Of a stretch of 64,000 nt of DNA, positions 8,322 to 18,498 are shown piece by piece. The stretch lies in NCBI RefSeq assembly GCF_000597725.1, contig NZ_JFBL01000001.1:62001-126000 (forward strand). Reading direction: 5' to 3'. Position 1 is the stretch's first letter; each line of letters opens with the position of its first letter. The notes under the pieces are model-generated. The model made no database searches and was not told the DNA's origin. It was given only the letters and a program-made list of their open reading frames with translations. This stretch comes from Sulfurospirillum arcachonense DSM 9755. Lineage in GTDB: Bacteria; Campylobacterota; Campylobacteria; Campylobacterales; Sulfurospirillaceae. The translations under genes and the position numbers were made by a program.

Positions 8322-9791
8322 TTACGCTCCTACTTCTTCAGTTTTTTCCCATGGTGCTTTTGTATGACTCCATACAGGAGAATTTAAAGCTAAATCCATA
8401 TCTTTTGCAAAAATTGCAAATGCGTCATATCCATGATAAGGACCACTATAATCCCATGAGTGCATTTGTCTAAAAGGAAGTCCCATCTTTTGGAATACAT
8501 ACTTCTCTTTTACACCTGATGCAACTAAATCTGGCTTTAGTTTTTGAACAAACTTTTCAAGTTCATATTCATTAACATCATCATAAATAAGAGTTGAACG
8601 CTCAATTTCGTCTTTAGTTCTTTTATAATCATCACCATGACCAAATTCATATCCTGTACCGATTATTTCCATACCAAGATCTTCATAAGCACCAATAACG
8701 TGACGGGGTCTAAGTCCACCAACATAAAGCATTACTTTTTTGCCTTCTAGTTTTGACTTATACTTAGCGATTACTTCATCTGTCATTTTTGTATATTTTG
8801 CGATAACAGCTTCTGTTTTTTCTTGAATCTCTGGTCCAAAAAACTCAGCGATTTTTCTTAAACTTTCTGTTGTTTTTGAAGGTCCAAAAAAGTTATATTC
8901 CATCCAAGGCACACCAAATTCTTGTTCCATGTGTCTACTAATATAGTTCATTGAACGGTAACAGTGAAGAAGGTTAAGCTTTGCTTTAGGTGCAATTGCT
9001 AACTCTTTATAAGTAGCATCACCACTCCATTGAGCAATAACTCTAAGACCCATCTCTTCAAGTAATATTCTTGAACTCCAAGCATCACCACCGATGTTAT
9101 AATCACCAATAATAGCTACATCATACTCAGTACTATCAAAATCTTTTCTGGCACTAGCATCTGGCATAACTTCATCACGAATCATATCATTTGCAATATG
9201 GTGACCCAAAGACTGAGACACACCACGGAAACCTTCACAAGAAACAGCAATAGTTGGTTTAGAACTATCTGCTTTATGTTTTTTAGCAACAGCTTGAATA
9301 TCATCACCAATTAGACCAATCGGACATTCTGATTGAACAGATATACCATTGTTTAAAGGAAATAGCTCATCAATCTCTTCTAAAGCTTTTTTTAGTTTTT
9401 TATCTCCACCAAATACAATATCTTTTTCTCCAAAATCTGTAGAAAAGTTCATTGTTACAAAAGTGTCAATTCCTGTAGTTCCTATATAATAGTTTCTACG
9501 ACCAGCACGGCTATATTGTCCACATCCTATTGGTCCATGAGAAATATGAATCATATCTTTAATAGGACCCCAAACAACACCTTTACTTCCAGCATAGGCA
9601 CAACCACGTTGGCTCATTACCCCTGGAACTGTTTGCTTGTTACTTCTTGTAGAATCACAAGCACCTTTTACACCATCAGGAGTATCAACGCCTAAGTGTT
9701 TCGCTCTATTTTTAGCAGCTTTTGCAGGGTATGCTTTTAATACCTCTTCAATAGCTTCATTCTGTAAATTTTCTAATGTTTCTGGTCCCAT
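8322..9791 (-). CDS. nifD: Nitrogenase molybdenum-iron protein alpha chain NifD
   Basis: NifD carries the FeMo-cofactor. The cofactor ligands are present: the cysteine in [11 protein letters not shown] and the histidine in [10 protein letters not shown]. The alpha-side P-cluster cysteines appear in [18 protein letters not shown] and [11 protein letters not shown]. The valine, glutamine and histidine that shape the substrate pocket (GSKGVVWG and SQSLGHH) are also kept. These mark a molybdenum enzyme rather than the vanadium or iron-only types. At 489 residues the length is standard. It follows the unknown gene at 9820-10176 by 28 bases and overlaps nothing. Confidence 0.97.
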   Translation of the reverse strand: MGPETLENLQNEAIEEVLKAYPAKAAKNRAKHLGVDTPDGVKGACDSTRSNKQTVPGVMSQRGCAYAGSKGVVWGPIKDMIHISHGPIGCGQYSRAGRRNYYIGTTGIDTFVTMNFSTDFGEKDIVFGGDKKLKKALEEIDELFPLNNGISVQSECPIGLIGDDIQAVAKKHKADSSKPTIAVSCEGFRGVSQSLGHHIANDMIRDEVMPDASARKDFDSTEYDVAIIGDYNIGGDAWSSRILLEEMGLRVIAQWSGDATYKELAIAPKAKLNLLHCYRSMNYISRHMEQEFGVPWMEYNFFGPSKTTESLRKIAEFFGPEIQEKTEAVIAKYTKMTDEVIAKYKSKLEGKKVMLYVGGLRPRHVIGAYEDLGMEIIGTGYEFGHGDDYKRTKDEIERSTLIYDDVNEYELEKFVQKLKPDLVASGVKEKYVFQKMGLPFRQMHSWDYSGPYHGYDAFAIFAKDMDLALNSPVWSHTKAPWEKTEEVGA

Positions 9792-9819
9792 AATTTCTCC
9801 TTTAAGAAAAAAGTAGCAA

Positions 9820-10176
9820 TTAAGCTACTTTTACTCTATATAGATTCATGTCATCTAGTTTTCTACATAAATCTTTTGTTACATCACCATCAGCTACTTT
9901 TGAGATTTCACTAATTTGATATTTATTTGTAAAATAAACCATTTTAGTATCTCCTTCAATATCTGCTGTATTAAAATAATCTACAAATGCTTTATGAGCA
10001 AAAGTTCCCGCAGGTACTTCAAGTTCAACTACAACTTCACCTTTAGCAGTTTCACCTGTTAAACTTACAGTTTTACCTGCTGTATCTCCAACACTTGTTT
10101 CTACTTTTTCAATAACTTTATCAAAACTAACATCATTTCCTTCACTTGCTGGGAAGTGGTATCCACATATAAACAT
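9820..10176 (-). CDS. Unknown 118-residue protein encoded between nifH and nifD
   Basis: The frame is intact, has a ribosome-binding site (AGGAG) ahead of the ATG at 10176 and lies on the same strand inside the nifH operon, so it is very likely expressed with nitrogenase. The product is acidic and looks strand-rich, with alternating hydrophobic residues through [20 protein letters not shown] and a C-terminal helix. It contains only two cysteines (C4 near the start, and one in KDLCRK), so it is not a ferredoxin. It does not resemble the PII-like NifI proteins that occupy this position in archaea and clostridia, nor the delta subunits AnfG/VnfG. I do not recognise a family and assign no function. 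Confidence 0.75.
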   Translation of the reverse strand: MFICGYHFPASEGNDVSFDKVIEKVETSVGDTAGKTVSLTGETAKGEVVVELEVPAGTFAHKAFVDYFNTADIEGDTKMVYFTNKYQISEISKVADGDVTKDLCRKLDDMNLYRVKVA

Positions 10177-10216
10177 ATTATTCTCCTACAATATTTTTCA
10201 TTTAATTATTTTCTTA

Positions 10217-10269
10217 AATTTGAACAAGTCCAAATTCAATTCATTGCACTAAAGCTTTGCCTTTGGCAA
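10217..10269 (-). other. Two hairpins in the nifH-downstream intercistronic RNA
   Basis: Two inverted repeats fall between the nifH stop (10292) and the next start (10176). One is TTGCC/GGCAA with a three-base loop (10257-10269); the other is AATTTG/CAAATT (10217-10236). Neither is followed by a T run, so they are more likely RNA processing or stabilising structures than terminators. Such hairpins often raise nifH message over nifDK. Confidence 0.5.
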
Positions 10270-10291
10270 GAACTAAAGCATCATCTAATTT

Positions 10292-11242
<951 letters not shown>

Positions 11243-11243
11243 T

Positions 11244-11258
11244 TACATATAGTGTTCC
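11244..11258 (-). promoter_or_regulatory. RpoN (sigma-54) promoter of nifH
   Basis: On the minus strand the element reads GGAACACTATATGTA, with the -24 GG 52 bases from the nifH ATG. It matches the elements at 5098, 52809 and 55472. The predicted leader is about 28 bases, which accommodates the ribosome-binding site near 11215. Confidence 0.85.
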
Positions 11259-11293
11259 ACAGAGAATTATTAACAATAAAAAAAACTTTGTTG

Positions 11294-11395
11294 CCCTATT
11301 TTAGGGGTTTTTATGAGTATTGATATTTTTTTGATGTTTACATGTAAAGGTTTTTAAAGAGCAACAATTTTGCAAATATAACTTGCAAAATTGTT
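11294..11395 (-). terminator. Two inverted repeats between the araC-type gene and nifH
   Basis: The stronger is a perfect 13-pair repeat, AACAATTTTGCAA and TTGCAAAATTGTT (11363-11375 and 11383-11395). The weaker is CCCTA/TAGGG (11294-11306), followed on the minus strand within a few bases by a T run. Together they probably end transcription of the araC-type gene before the nifH promoter. The A+T-rich long repeat could also be a protein-binding site upstream of nifH. Confidence 0.5.
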
Positions 11396-11451
11396 AATTT
11401 ATATATTTATAGTGATTTGTTTGACAAAAAAGTACTACAATCAAAGTAAAT

Positions 11452-12378
11452 TCAATCTTTTTTTATTTTCATTACAGTTTTTTTACTATTCAACTCTAGC
11501 TTAGATCTGTATTCAGATGGAGTAACCTGTAAATATTTTTTAAAATCTCGCGAAACTAAACTTTGATGTTCTAATCCACAATCAATTAGTGCATTAGAGA
11601 TATTTTTTTTAGGATTCTTTATTAAATACACTTTTAATATATTCATTTTTAAAGCTTTTTGATATTGTTTTGGTGAAATACCAATCTGTCTAATAAAAAT
11701 ATTTCTTAATGTTCTTTCATGTATATTGAACTTTTTTGATAAAGAGATTATTTTAGGAGAATATACTATATTTTCTTTCATATATCGTGATATCTTATAA
11801 AAAGTATATAGCTCTTTATTGTCATAAAGTCTTTTATCAAAAATATCATCTTTTACATTTAAAATCATTTGCATAATTTTTTTTAATATTGCATTAACAT
11901 AATTGTTATTGATTTCTATAGTTTCATCGTTTGAACTCAATATAGAATATATTAGTTCTTTTAATTCAAACAAAATACTTTTCTTAGAAACTTTATGTAC
12001 TCCTCCTTCTAAACAAAATACTTCGTGATTTAAAAACTCTTTTTTAATTATTATTAAAATTCCTTTATATATAGATTTGATTTTTCCAAAAAATCTACAA
12101 TTAGGTTTACTCAATATAAACATATCATCATAGATATTTGTATATAATAAAGAGTGTGAATAATATTTATCTGGAATACTAAAACAGTAATAGTCTACAT
12201 CGTTTTCCATTCTATATTCTATAGTTTTATCAATTTCTATCTGATAAATTTGTATTGGACCTAAATCTTTTTTATTTAAACAGCATTTACATTTTCCTTC
12301 ACCTATTTGCAAATACTCTATCTTAAATCCATCTATATTACTAACTAACTCTTCGATACTATTATATTCCATAATCAT
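11452..12378 (-). CDS. AraC-family transcriptional regulator
   Basis: The last 100 of 308 residues form the double helix-turn-helix of AraC regulators, with ISLSKKFNIHERTLRNIF as the first unit and the CGLEHQSLVSRDFKKYLQVTPSEYR signature in the second. The N-terminal 190 residues are a variable sensing domain with two CxC-like cysteines (KCKCC near 28-32); whether these bind a ligand is unknown. It lies alone between the chemoreceptor and the nifH promoter on the same strand. A second ATG three codons in (12372) is an alternative start. Its target could be nearby nitrogen genes, but the sequence does not show this. Confidence 0.8.
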   Translation of the reverse strand: MIMEYNSIEELVSNIDGFKIEYLQIGEGKCKCCLNKKDLGPIQIYQIEIDKTIEYRMENDVDYYCFSIPDKYYSHSLLYTNIYDDMFILSKPNCRFFGKIKSIYKGILIIIKKEFLNHEVFCLEGGVHKVSKKSILFELKELIYSILSSNDETIEINNNYVNAILKKIMQMILNVKDDIFDKRLYDNKELYTFYKISRYMKENIVYSPKIISLSKKFNIHERTLRNIFIRQIGISPKQYQKALKMNILKVYLIKNPKKNISNALIDCGLEHQSLVSRDFKKYLQVTPSEYRSKLELNSKKTVMKIKKD

Positions 12379-12427
12379 TTATATATCCACGCTTTTAATA
12401 AAATAAGTGATTTGTTTCTAGTAACTT

Positions 12428-12446
12428 GGAGGATAATAAATCCTCC
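12428..12446 (-). terminator. Hairpin after the chemoreceptor gene
   Basis: GGAGGAT and ATCCTCC form a seven-pair stem with a five-base loop ten bases behind the chemoreceptor stop. The T run after it is weak, so termination may be partial. Confidence 0.5.
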
Positions 12447-12455
12447 TATATAAAA

Positions 12456-14147
12456 TTATGTTCTGAACTCACTTAGTTTATTGTTTAAAGATTCCGTCAT
12501 TTTATTCATATGTTCAGCTGCACTTGCAATCTCTTCTACACTCCGTGCATTTTGAGTAGATATACCATTCATTTCACTTACACTTGTGATCATTACTCCA
12601 ATATCATCTCCTGTTTGTATATAAGAATTTACAGTTGTATCCGCCACACTTGTTGCATTATTCATTATATTAGATAATTCATTGATTTTACTTTCGACTC
12701 CAGTAGCAGTATCACTTAATTCTTCCACTTTTTTAGAGTTGTTACCCATCTGTTCACTTGCATCCATAATAGCTTGGACAATAATACTGATAGTTGAATT
12801 TATCTCAACAAGCGACTTTTGTGTACGTTCTGCAAGTTTTCTTACCTCATCAGCGACAACAGCAAAACCACGACCATGATCACCTGCACGTGCAGCTTCA
12901 ATGGCAGCATTAAGTGCTAAAAGATTAGTTTGGTCAGCAATATCTCCTATAACTAAAAGTATGTCTTTAACTTGTTCTGTATCTAAACTTAATTCCTGAA
13001 TTCTTGTAGCCAGTGCAATTTCAGTAGCAGCACTTAATTTTATATTTTCTGTAAGATTGAGTATCTCGTTATTTGCCTCTTTTAAAAAGATATTTGCATT
13101 TTCTAAATCTTGCTTAGAAGTTTTTGCATCATTTACGCTAACACCAATATCTTCTTTCATTTCACTTGCTTGTTTTGTAGTCTCGTTAACTATTCCCATT
13201 GAATCTTCAACGAGTCTTCCTACTTCAAGAGCAGTAGTTGAGAGTTCATGAGAAATCGAAGAGTTTTCATTTGATAAGTTTTTTGCATCAGCGATCAAGA
13301 TACGTACTTTTTCTATAAAAGTATTGATTCCTTCACTTGCTTGTGCTATCTCATCTCTACCTTTTACTTCTAATTTTCTTGTTAAGTCTCCGTCTCCATG
13401 GGAAAGGTCTTTAGTTCTATTTATTAACTCATTAAGAGGTTTAGTAACTGATTGTTTAATACTTAAATAAATCAATAAAAGGCTTAATGCAATAACAATT
13501 ACCGATACTAATATAAAAAAGCTTACACTTTTAGCAATCATTTCATCACTCTTTGCTTTTTTTATTGCTAGTTCTTTTTTAACATTATCTACATAAATAC
13601 CTGTACCTAGCATCCATCCATATTTATCAAAACCAATACCATAAGAAAATTTTGGCTCAGGCTTTTCACCCTTTCTTTTTGGGTAAATATACTCAACTAT
13701 ACCACCACCATTTTTTGCTAATTGTATAAGTTCTTTTATAAAATAAACACCATTATCATCTTTTATATGATTATAATTTTCGCCTTCAGTAGACCTATTT
13801 TTGGGATTAAGTATATTCGTTCCATCATAATCATAGATAAAAACATATCCACTATTATCGTGAAAATAGGATAGATTTAAAAATGCCTTTTTGATACTAG
13901 CTTTTATAGTATCGTCATTTTTTCCTTCTAGTATCCCTTCATCATAAATAGCTTGAGCTACACCTTGTACTACTAATATTACATTTTTTAACTCATCTTT
14001 TTTAGCTTTATACTCACTATGTTCTGCTTCTTTGAAAGATGCATTCGCTTCATCTTTCATAACATTGTAGGCTAATCCTATTAATATTATACCTATAAGA
14101 AACAATGCAGTTACTGTTGATATAAGCATCCTAGTTGATATTTTCAA
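12456..14147 (-). CDS. Methyl-accepting chemotaxis protein with a Cache sensor domain
   Basis: This 563-residue transducer has an N-terminal membrane helix (about 7-29), a periplasmic single-Cache domain (about 35-195, with [16 protein letters not shown] and the typical [12 protein letters not shown] end), a second membrane helix (about 205-228), a HAMP linker and a cytoplasmic signalling domain. The hairpin tip [19 protein letters not shown] contacts CheA and CheW. Cache receptors of this type often sense small organic acids or amines. Its place between nitrogenase and urease genes makes a nitrogen compound such as urea plausible, but that is inference. It has its own hairpin terminator. Confidence 0.9.
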   Translation of the reverse strand: MKISTRMLISTVTALFLIGIILIGLAYNVMKDEANASFKEAEHSEYKAKKDELKNVILVVQGVAQAIYDEGILEGKNDDTIKASIKKAFLNLSYFHDNSGYVFIYDYDGTNILNPKNRSTEGENYNHIKDDNGVYFIKELIQLAKNGGGIVEYIYPKRKGEKPEPKFSYGIGFDKYGWMLGTGIYVDNVKKELAIKKAKSDEMIAKSVSFFILVSVIVIALSLLLIYLSIKQSVTKPLNELINRTKDLSHGDGDLTRKLEVKGRDEIAQASEGINTFIEKVRILIADAKNLSNENSSISHELSTTALEVGRLVEDSMGIVNETTKQASEMKEDIGVSVNDAKTSKQDLENANIFLKEANNEILNLTENIKLSAATEIALATRIQELSLDTEQVKDILLVIGDIADQTNLLALNAAIEAARAGDHGRGFAVVADEVRKLAERTQKSLVEINSTISIIVQAIMDASEQMGNNSKKVEELSDTATGVESKINELSNIMNNATSVADTTVNSYIQTGDDIGVMITSVSEMNGISTQNARSVEEIASAAEHMNKMTESLNNKLSEFRT

Positions 14148-14333
14148 TCCAAATCCTTAATATAATTTGGATTATATTACTAAAAGGAATAATATATAGA
14201 TATAAAAAAACGGAAAAATTATTAATTATTAATTATTACAATTTATTTTATAATAAAAAGTTTGTAGAATATTTTTATTAACTAAATCTTTAAAAAATGA
14301 TAATAAAAATAATATAACTGGCTTAAGTTCAAG

Positions 14334-14921
14334 CTATAAAAGAGCTATTATCCAATCTTTGAGTTTGACAATAGTCTCTTCTTCTTGATTTGAGATAAAC
14401 AAAAAAGGTTTATTTTTTCTATTGTCTTTTACATCTGATTTCATCTGTTCTAAATTAACTCCTACATAAGGTGCCAAATCGGTTTTATTTACAACTAATA
14501 AATCAGAAAAGAGTAAACCTGCTCCTTTTTTACGAGGGATATCTCCACCTTGAGCAACATCTATAATATAAGCATAATAATCAACCAATTCATAAGAAAA
14601 TGTAGCAGACAAATTATCTCCTCCACTTTCAACAAATATAATATCAGGTTGAAATTCTTTTTCTAAATACTCACATGCTTTTAAATTCATAGATATATCA
14701 TCTCTTATAGCAGTGTGTGGGCAACCACCAGTCTCTACACCTATAATCATGTCACTATCTATATCAAGTTTTGTTTTTAGATAATTAGCATCTTCTGTTG
14801 TATATATATCATTTGTTACAATACCAATTTTGTATTCACTTTGTAACAAATTTGTTAAATACTCAATAATAGAAGTTTTTCCACTTCCCACTGGTCCTGC
14901 TATTCCTACTTTAATACTCAT
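14334..14921 (-). CDS. ureG: Urease accessory GTPase UreG
   Basis: UreG uses GTP to deliver nickel to the urease active site. The 195-residue protein shows the P-loop GPVGSGKTS, the metal-binding CPH motif in TGGCPHTAIRDD, the ESGGDNLSATFS switch region and the NKTDL specificity motif. It follows ureF by eight bases and closes the urease operon. The 190 bases downstream hold no gene. Length and motifs are typical. Confidence 0.95.
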   Translation of the reverse strand: MSIKVGIAGPVGSGKTSIIEYLTNLLQSEYKIGIVTNDIYTTEDANYLKTKLDIDSDMIIGVETGGCPHTAIRDDISMNLKACEYLEKEFQPDIIFVESGGDNLSATFSYELVDYYAYIIDVAQGGDIPRKKGAGLLFSDLLVVNKTDLAPYVGVNLEQMKSDVKDNRKNKPFLFISNQEEETIVKLKDWIIALL

Positions 14922-14929
14922 TTTGTTCC

Positions 14930-15619
14930 TTATGTCATAAAAAGTTTTGGCTCTAGATTAGTATGTTGAAATATAACCTCTTCAAAAAGAGGATTAAAAT
15001 TACTTATCCTTTTTGAGCTATCATTTATGTAGTTTTCTAAAACTTCATCAAATTCAAAGAGTAGTTGTTGAATTTCTGTTGGTTTGATTCTTGAAATTTT
15101 TAAAGAAGCAGAGGCAATATTTATCAAGCTTTTTTTGCACCATAACAGTAAAAACATAGTACAATCCAAATCTAACTCATATGTATAAACACTCAAAATA
15201 GTTAATTCATTGCCTACTGCTTTATTACTTTTAACAAACTCAAAATAGCTTTTTACTATCTCTTTTGAAATATCAAAATTTATATGTTTTAAATAGTTTT
15301 CACCCATATCTTTTGATGCTTTTGCATAATCAAAATTCAGCATAGCAGCATACTTTTCATCTTCTTTTATAATTAAATTTAACCTATTTTCTTGTAAAAG
15401 TTTGTACACTTTCTTTACATGTACAAACTCTAGTCTTTGATACTGATCAATAATCAAATTATTAAAATAATCTCTAAGAGTATTTTTATCTTGCACTTGT
15501 TCAAGAACAATATGAGGCTCTAGTCCAAAAGAGTGAACAAATGCGCCCGAAGGAAAACTCCCATCAAGAATCTGTAAAAACCTACTTAAGGCATTAATGT
15601 GAGTGATGTGCTTTTCCAT
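14930..15619 (-). CDS. ureF: Urease accessory protein UreF
   Basis: UreF, with UreD and UreG, forms the complex that activates urease. The 229-residue, largely helical protein has the family signature QILDGSFPSGAFVHSFGLE near its start and the conserved helix IASASLKISRIKPTEIQ. The gene overlaps the end of ureE by 26 bases, implying translational coupling. Its partner gene ureD is not next to it but at 26940-27692. Confidence 0.92.
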   Translation of the reverse strand: MEKHITHINALSRFLQILDGSFPSGAFVHSFGLEPHIVLEQVQDKNTLRDYFNNLIIDQYQRLEFVHVKKVYKLLQENRLNLIIKEDEKYAAMLNFDYAKASKDMGENYLKHINFDISKEIVKSYFEFVKSNKAVGNELTILSVYTYELDLDCTMFLLLWCKKSLINIASASLKISRIKPTEIQQLLFEFDEVLENYINDSSKRISNFNPLFEEVIFQHTNLEPKLFMT

Positions 15620-16031
15620 TTGGCTGAAAATATCCTCTTGTTTTTTTTACATGTACACCATTTTCTGTCTTTAATGCCACAATAATATCGGATAAAGAGA
15701 TATCATCCAAGATAGTTATTTTTTGAGTTTCTATACAAATAGGCTGATGTCTATTTCCTATCTCATAGGCATATTTTGCAAACATCAAACTCTCTTCAAA
15801 AGTTATTTCATATATCTCATCTTTATCTTTTAAAACTTCTATTTTATATCCATCTTCACATACCAACACATCTTTTTCATGAAGATGCGTAAATTTGATT
15901 TTTATTATAAACTCTTTATCATTTTGTGTTACTGCGGATAGATTTGGTTTTTGCATATCATACCAGCTAAGCTCAACTCTATCATCTGATATAACATTGT
16001 GTTGAACTTCTATAACTTTTTTAATCATCAA
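15594..16031 (-). CDS. ureE: Urease nickel chaperone UreE
   Basis: UreE binds nickel and hands it to UreG. The 145-residue protein has the N-terminal peptide-binding domain, the central metal-binding domain with the EIGNRHQPI motif (its histidine is a conserved metal ligand), and a short histidine tail ending HHSH. The tail is much shorter than the His-rich ends of Klebsiella-type UreE. The gene is five bases behind ureC and overlaps ureF. Confidence 0.93.
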   Translation of the reverse strand: MMIKKVIEVQHNVISDDRVELSWYDMQKPNLSAVTQNDKEFIIKIKFTHLHEKDVLVCEDGYKIEVLKDKDEIYEITFEESLMFAKYAYEIGNRHQPICIETQKITILDDISLSDIIVALKTENGVHVKKTRGYFQPNGKAHHSH

Positions 16032-16036
16032 ACTTC

Positions 16037-17740
16037 CTAAAACATAAAATATTTTTTTGCCATTGGCACAGTTTCAACATAGTTTGATTCTATTAGTTCA
16101 CCATTGACTGTTACATCATAAGTTTCTGCATCTACTTGAATATCACCTATAAAATCATTTAACTTCATATCTTTTTTACCAATATTTCTTGTATTTTTAA
16201 CAGCTAACATTGATTTATCAATATCTAGTTTATCTTTTATGCCACTATCTAATGCTACTTTAGAAGTAAAAATCACTGATGTTTTAGCACTTGCTTTTCC
16301 TAAACTTCCAAACATAGGTCTATACATACTAGGTTCTGGTGTTGGGATTGAAGCATTTGAATCTCCCATTAAAGAAAGAGCTATAAAACCACCTTTAATG
16401 ATAATTTCAGGTTTTACTCCAAAAAATGCTCTATTCCAAAGTACTAAATCAGCCATTTTACCAACTTCAACACTTCCAACATGCTCATCAATCCCACAAG
16501 CAATAGCTGGGTTTATAGTATATTTTGCAATATATCTTTTGATTCTATTGTTATCACTCTCTTTATCATCTTCTTTTAGCGCTCCACGTTGTTGTTTCAT
16601 AGAGTCTGCAACTTGCCAAGTTCTTATAAGAACTTCCCCTACTCTTCCCATTGCTTGTGAATCAGAACTCGTTATACTAATAGCTCCTATATCGTGAAGT
16701 ACATCTTCAGCTGCAATTGTTTTTCCTCTAATCCTACTCTCTGCAAAACTTACATCTTCAGGAATCTTTGGACTAAGGTGATGACACACCATAAGCATAT
16801 CAAGATGTTCTTCAATTGTATTTTTAGTATATGGTAAAGTTGGATTTGTACTAGACGGTAAAATATTTGCCATCCCTGCAACTTTCATAATATCAGGAGC
16901 ATGACCACCACCAGCACCTTCACTATGGAAAGTATGGATTGTTCTATTGTTAAAAGAATCCACTGTATTATCTACAAATCCTGACTCATTTAAAGTATCT
17001 GTATGAATTGCTACTTGTACATCCAACTCATCTGCAACACTCAAACATGTATCTATAGCTTTTGGTGTACTTCCCCAATCTTCATGTAGTTTAAGTCCCA
17101 TAGCTCCAGCTTTTACTTGAGACTCTAATGCCTCTTTACAAGAACTATTTCCTTTACCCATGAAACCAAAATTTAGTGGAAAGTTATCTACACTTTGTAT
17201 CATCTTAGCTATATTCCACTCTCCAGGAGTACAAGTTGTAGCATTAGTTCCAGTATTTGGTCCTGTTCCTCCACCTATCATTGTAGTGACTCCACTTGAA
17301 AGTGCTTCATCAATTTGACCAGGAGATATAAAATGGATATGTGAATCAATCCCACCTGCTGTGATTATTTTACCTTCAGCTGAAAGTATCTCTGTATTGG
17401 CTCCTATCTCTAAGCCCTCTGTAATTCCATCACATAAATTAGGATTTCCTGATTTTCCAATGGCTATAATAATCCCATCTTTAATTCCTATATCAGCCTT
17501 ATATATACCTGTATAATCAATAATAGTAGCATTGGTAATAATCAAATCAGCAACATCAACAGCTGTCGGACTTTGAGCCATACCATCACGGATGGTCTTA
17601 CCACCACCAAACTTACTCTCTTCACCATAAATTGTATAATCTTTTTCTATTTTTGCTATTAAAGATGTATCTGAGAGTCTAAATCTATCTCCTGTTGTTG
17701 GTCCATACATTGAAGCATATTTTTCTTTTGATATTTTCAT
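16037..17740 (-). CDS. ureC: Urease alpha (catalytic) subunit UreC
   Basis: UreC hydrolyses urea to ammonia and carbamate at a two-nickel site. The 567-residue protein contains all expected ligands: HIHF, the lysine to be carbamylated in GLKLHEDWG, the two histidines in AIHTDT and [15 protein letters not shown], and the aspartate in SSDSQAMGR. The mobile flap cysteine and histidine appear as MVCHHLSP. In Helicobacter the equivalent gene is called ureB. It starts one base after the fused ureAB gene and heads ureE-F-G. Confidence 0.97.
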   Translation of the reverse strand: MKISKEKYASMYGPTTGDRFRLSDTSLIAKIEKDYTIYGEESKFGGGKTIRDGMAQSPTAVDVADLIITNATIIDYTGIYKADIGIKDGIIIAIGKSGNPNLCDGITEGLEIGANTEILSAEGKIITAGGIDSHIHFISPGQIDEALSSGVTTMIGGGTGPNTGTNATTCTPGEWNIAKMIQSVDNFPLNFGFMGKGNSSCKEALESQVKAGAMGLKLHEDWGSTPKAIDTCLSVADELDVQVAIHTDTLNESGFVDNTVDSFNNRTIHTFHSEGAGGGHAPDIMKVAGMANILPSSTNPTLPYTKNTIEEHLDMLMVCHHLSPKIPEDVSFAESRIRGKTIAAEDVLHDIGAISITSSDSQAMGRVGEVLIRTWQVADSMKQQRGALKEDDKESDNNRIKRYIAKYTINPAIACGIDEHVGSVEVGKMADLVLWNRAFFGVKPEIIIKGGFIALSLMGDSNASIPTPEPSMYRPMFGSLGKASAKTSVIFTSKVALDSGIKDKLDIDKSMLAVKNTRNIGKKDMKLNDFIGDIQVDAETYDVTVNGELIESNYVETVPMAKKYFMF

Positions 17741-17741
17741 A

Positions 17742-18422
17742 CTATACTCCTAAAAACTTTTCTAAATTTTTCATAGCATTTTCTTTTGTTGATGCATCAT
17801 CTAAGAATCCTTCAACCAAACCATTAAATCCACTCATATATCTTTTACCCGTAAAACTTATAAGATTGATTTCTTTAGATGACCCTGGCTCAAACCTAAC
17901 TGAAGTACCAGCTGGAATATCTAGTCTTTTACCATAAGCTTGTGCTCTATCAAAACAAAGCTCTTTATTTACTTCAAAAAAGTGATAGTGTGACCCAATT
18001 TGAACTGGTCTATCACCTCTGTTTTCAACTTCTATAGTTGTAAGTTCAATGTTTTCATTTAAAGATATTTCACCACTTGAGATAAAATATTCTCCTGGTT
18101 CAATATCTGCTTTTTTACTTAAAGTAATTGGATTGTGTACTGTTACTAACTTTGTACCATCGTTAAAAGTTGCTTCTACTTGAACCATATGCATCATTGA
18201 AGCGATTCCATCCATCACATCATTTTCACATAAAACTTTTGTAGCATCTACCATAAGTTCAGCTACACTTTTACCATCTCTAGCACCCTCAATTATATAT
18301 GAGCTTATAATTGCTGTTGCTTCTGGAAAGTTTAACTTTAACCCTCTATCTTTTCGCTCTTGGGCAAGTTTTGCAGCCGTGTAAAGCATTAACTTTTCTT
18401 GTTCACGATTAGTTAGAAACAT
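17742..18422 (-). CDS. ureA: Fused urease gamma-beta subunit (Helicobacter-type UreA)
   Basis: The 226-residue chain joins the gamma subunit (about 1-100, with [18 protein letters not shown] and [12 protein letters not shown]) to the beta subunit (about 108-226, with [21 protein letters not shown] and the [16 protein letters not shown] strand pair). Most bacteria encode these separately as ureA and ureB; the fusion is characteristic of Helicobacter and its relatives. No frameshift is involved. The operon probably starts here or reads through from malate synthase, since only 76 bases separate them and no terminator is visible. Confidence 0.95.
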   Translation of the reverse strand: MFLTNREQEKLMLYTAAKLAQERKDRGLKLNFPEATAIISSYIIEGARDGKSVAELMVDATKVLCENDVMDGIASMMHMVQVEATFNDGTKLVTVHNPITLSKKADIEPGEYFISSGEISLNENIELTTIEVENRGDRPVQIGSHYHFFEVNKELCFDRAQAYGKRLDIPAGTSVRFEPGSSKEINLISFTGKRYMSGFNGLVEGFLDDASTKENAMKNLEKFLGV

Positions 18423-18498
18423 TTAATCTCCTTAAATAATATCTGTAATTGAGTATATCAAATTCATCAAAATATTTTTTTGTTTATTTGTATAAAAA

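Noticed and set aside
9820-10176. Delta subunit of an alternative nitrogenase (AnfG/VnfG) or PII-like NifI
   Set aside because: Length is similar to AnfG but none of its tryptophan/cysteine-rich features are present, and NifD is of the molybdenum type. PII motifs are absent.
11259-11451. NifA activator sites (TGT-N10-ACA) upstream of nifH
   Set aside because: No exact match was found when reading the region; nor was one found upstream of nifE. The activator site may differ in this group.
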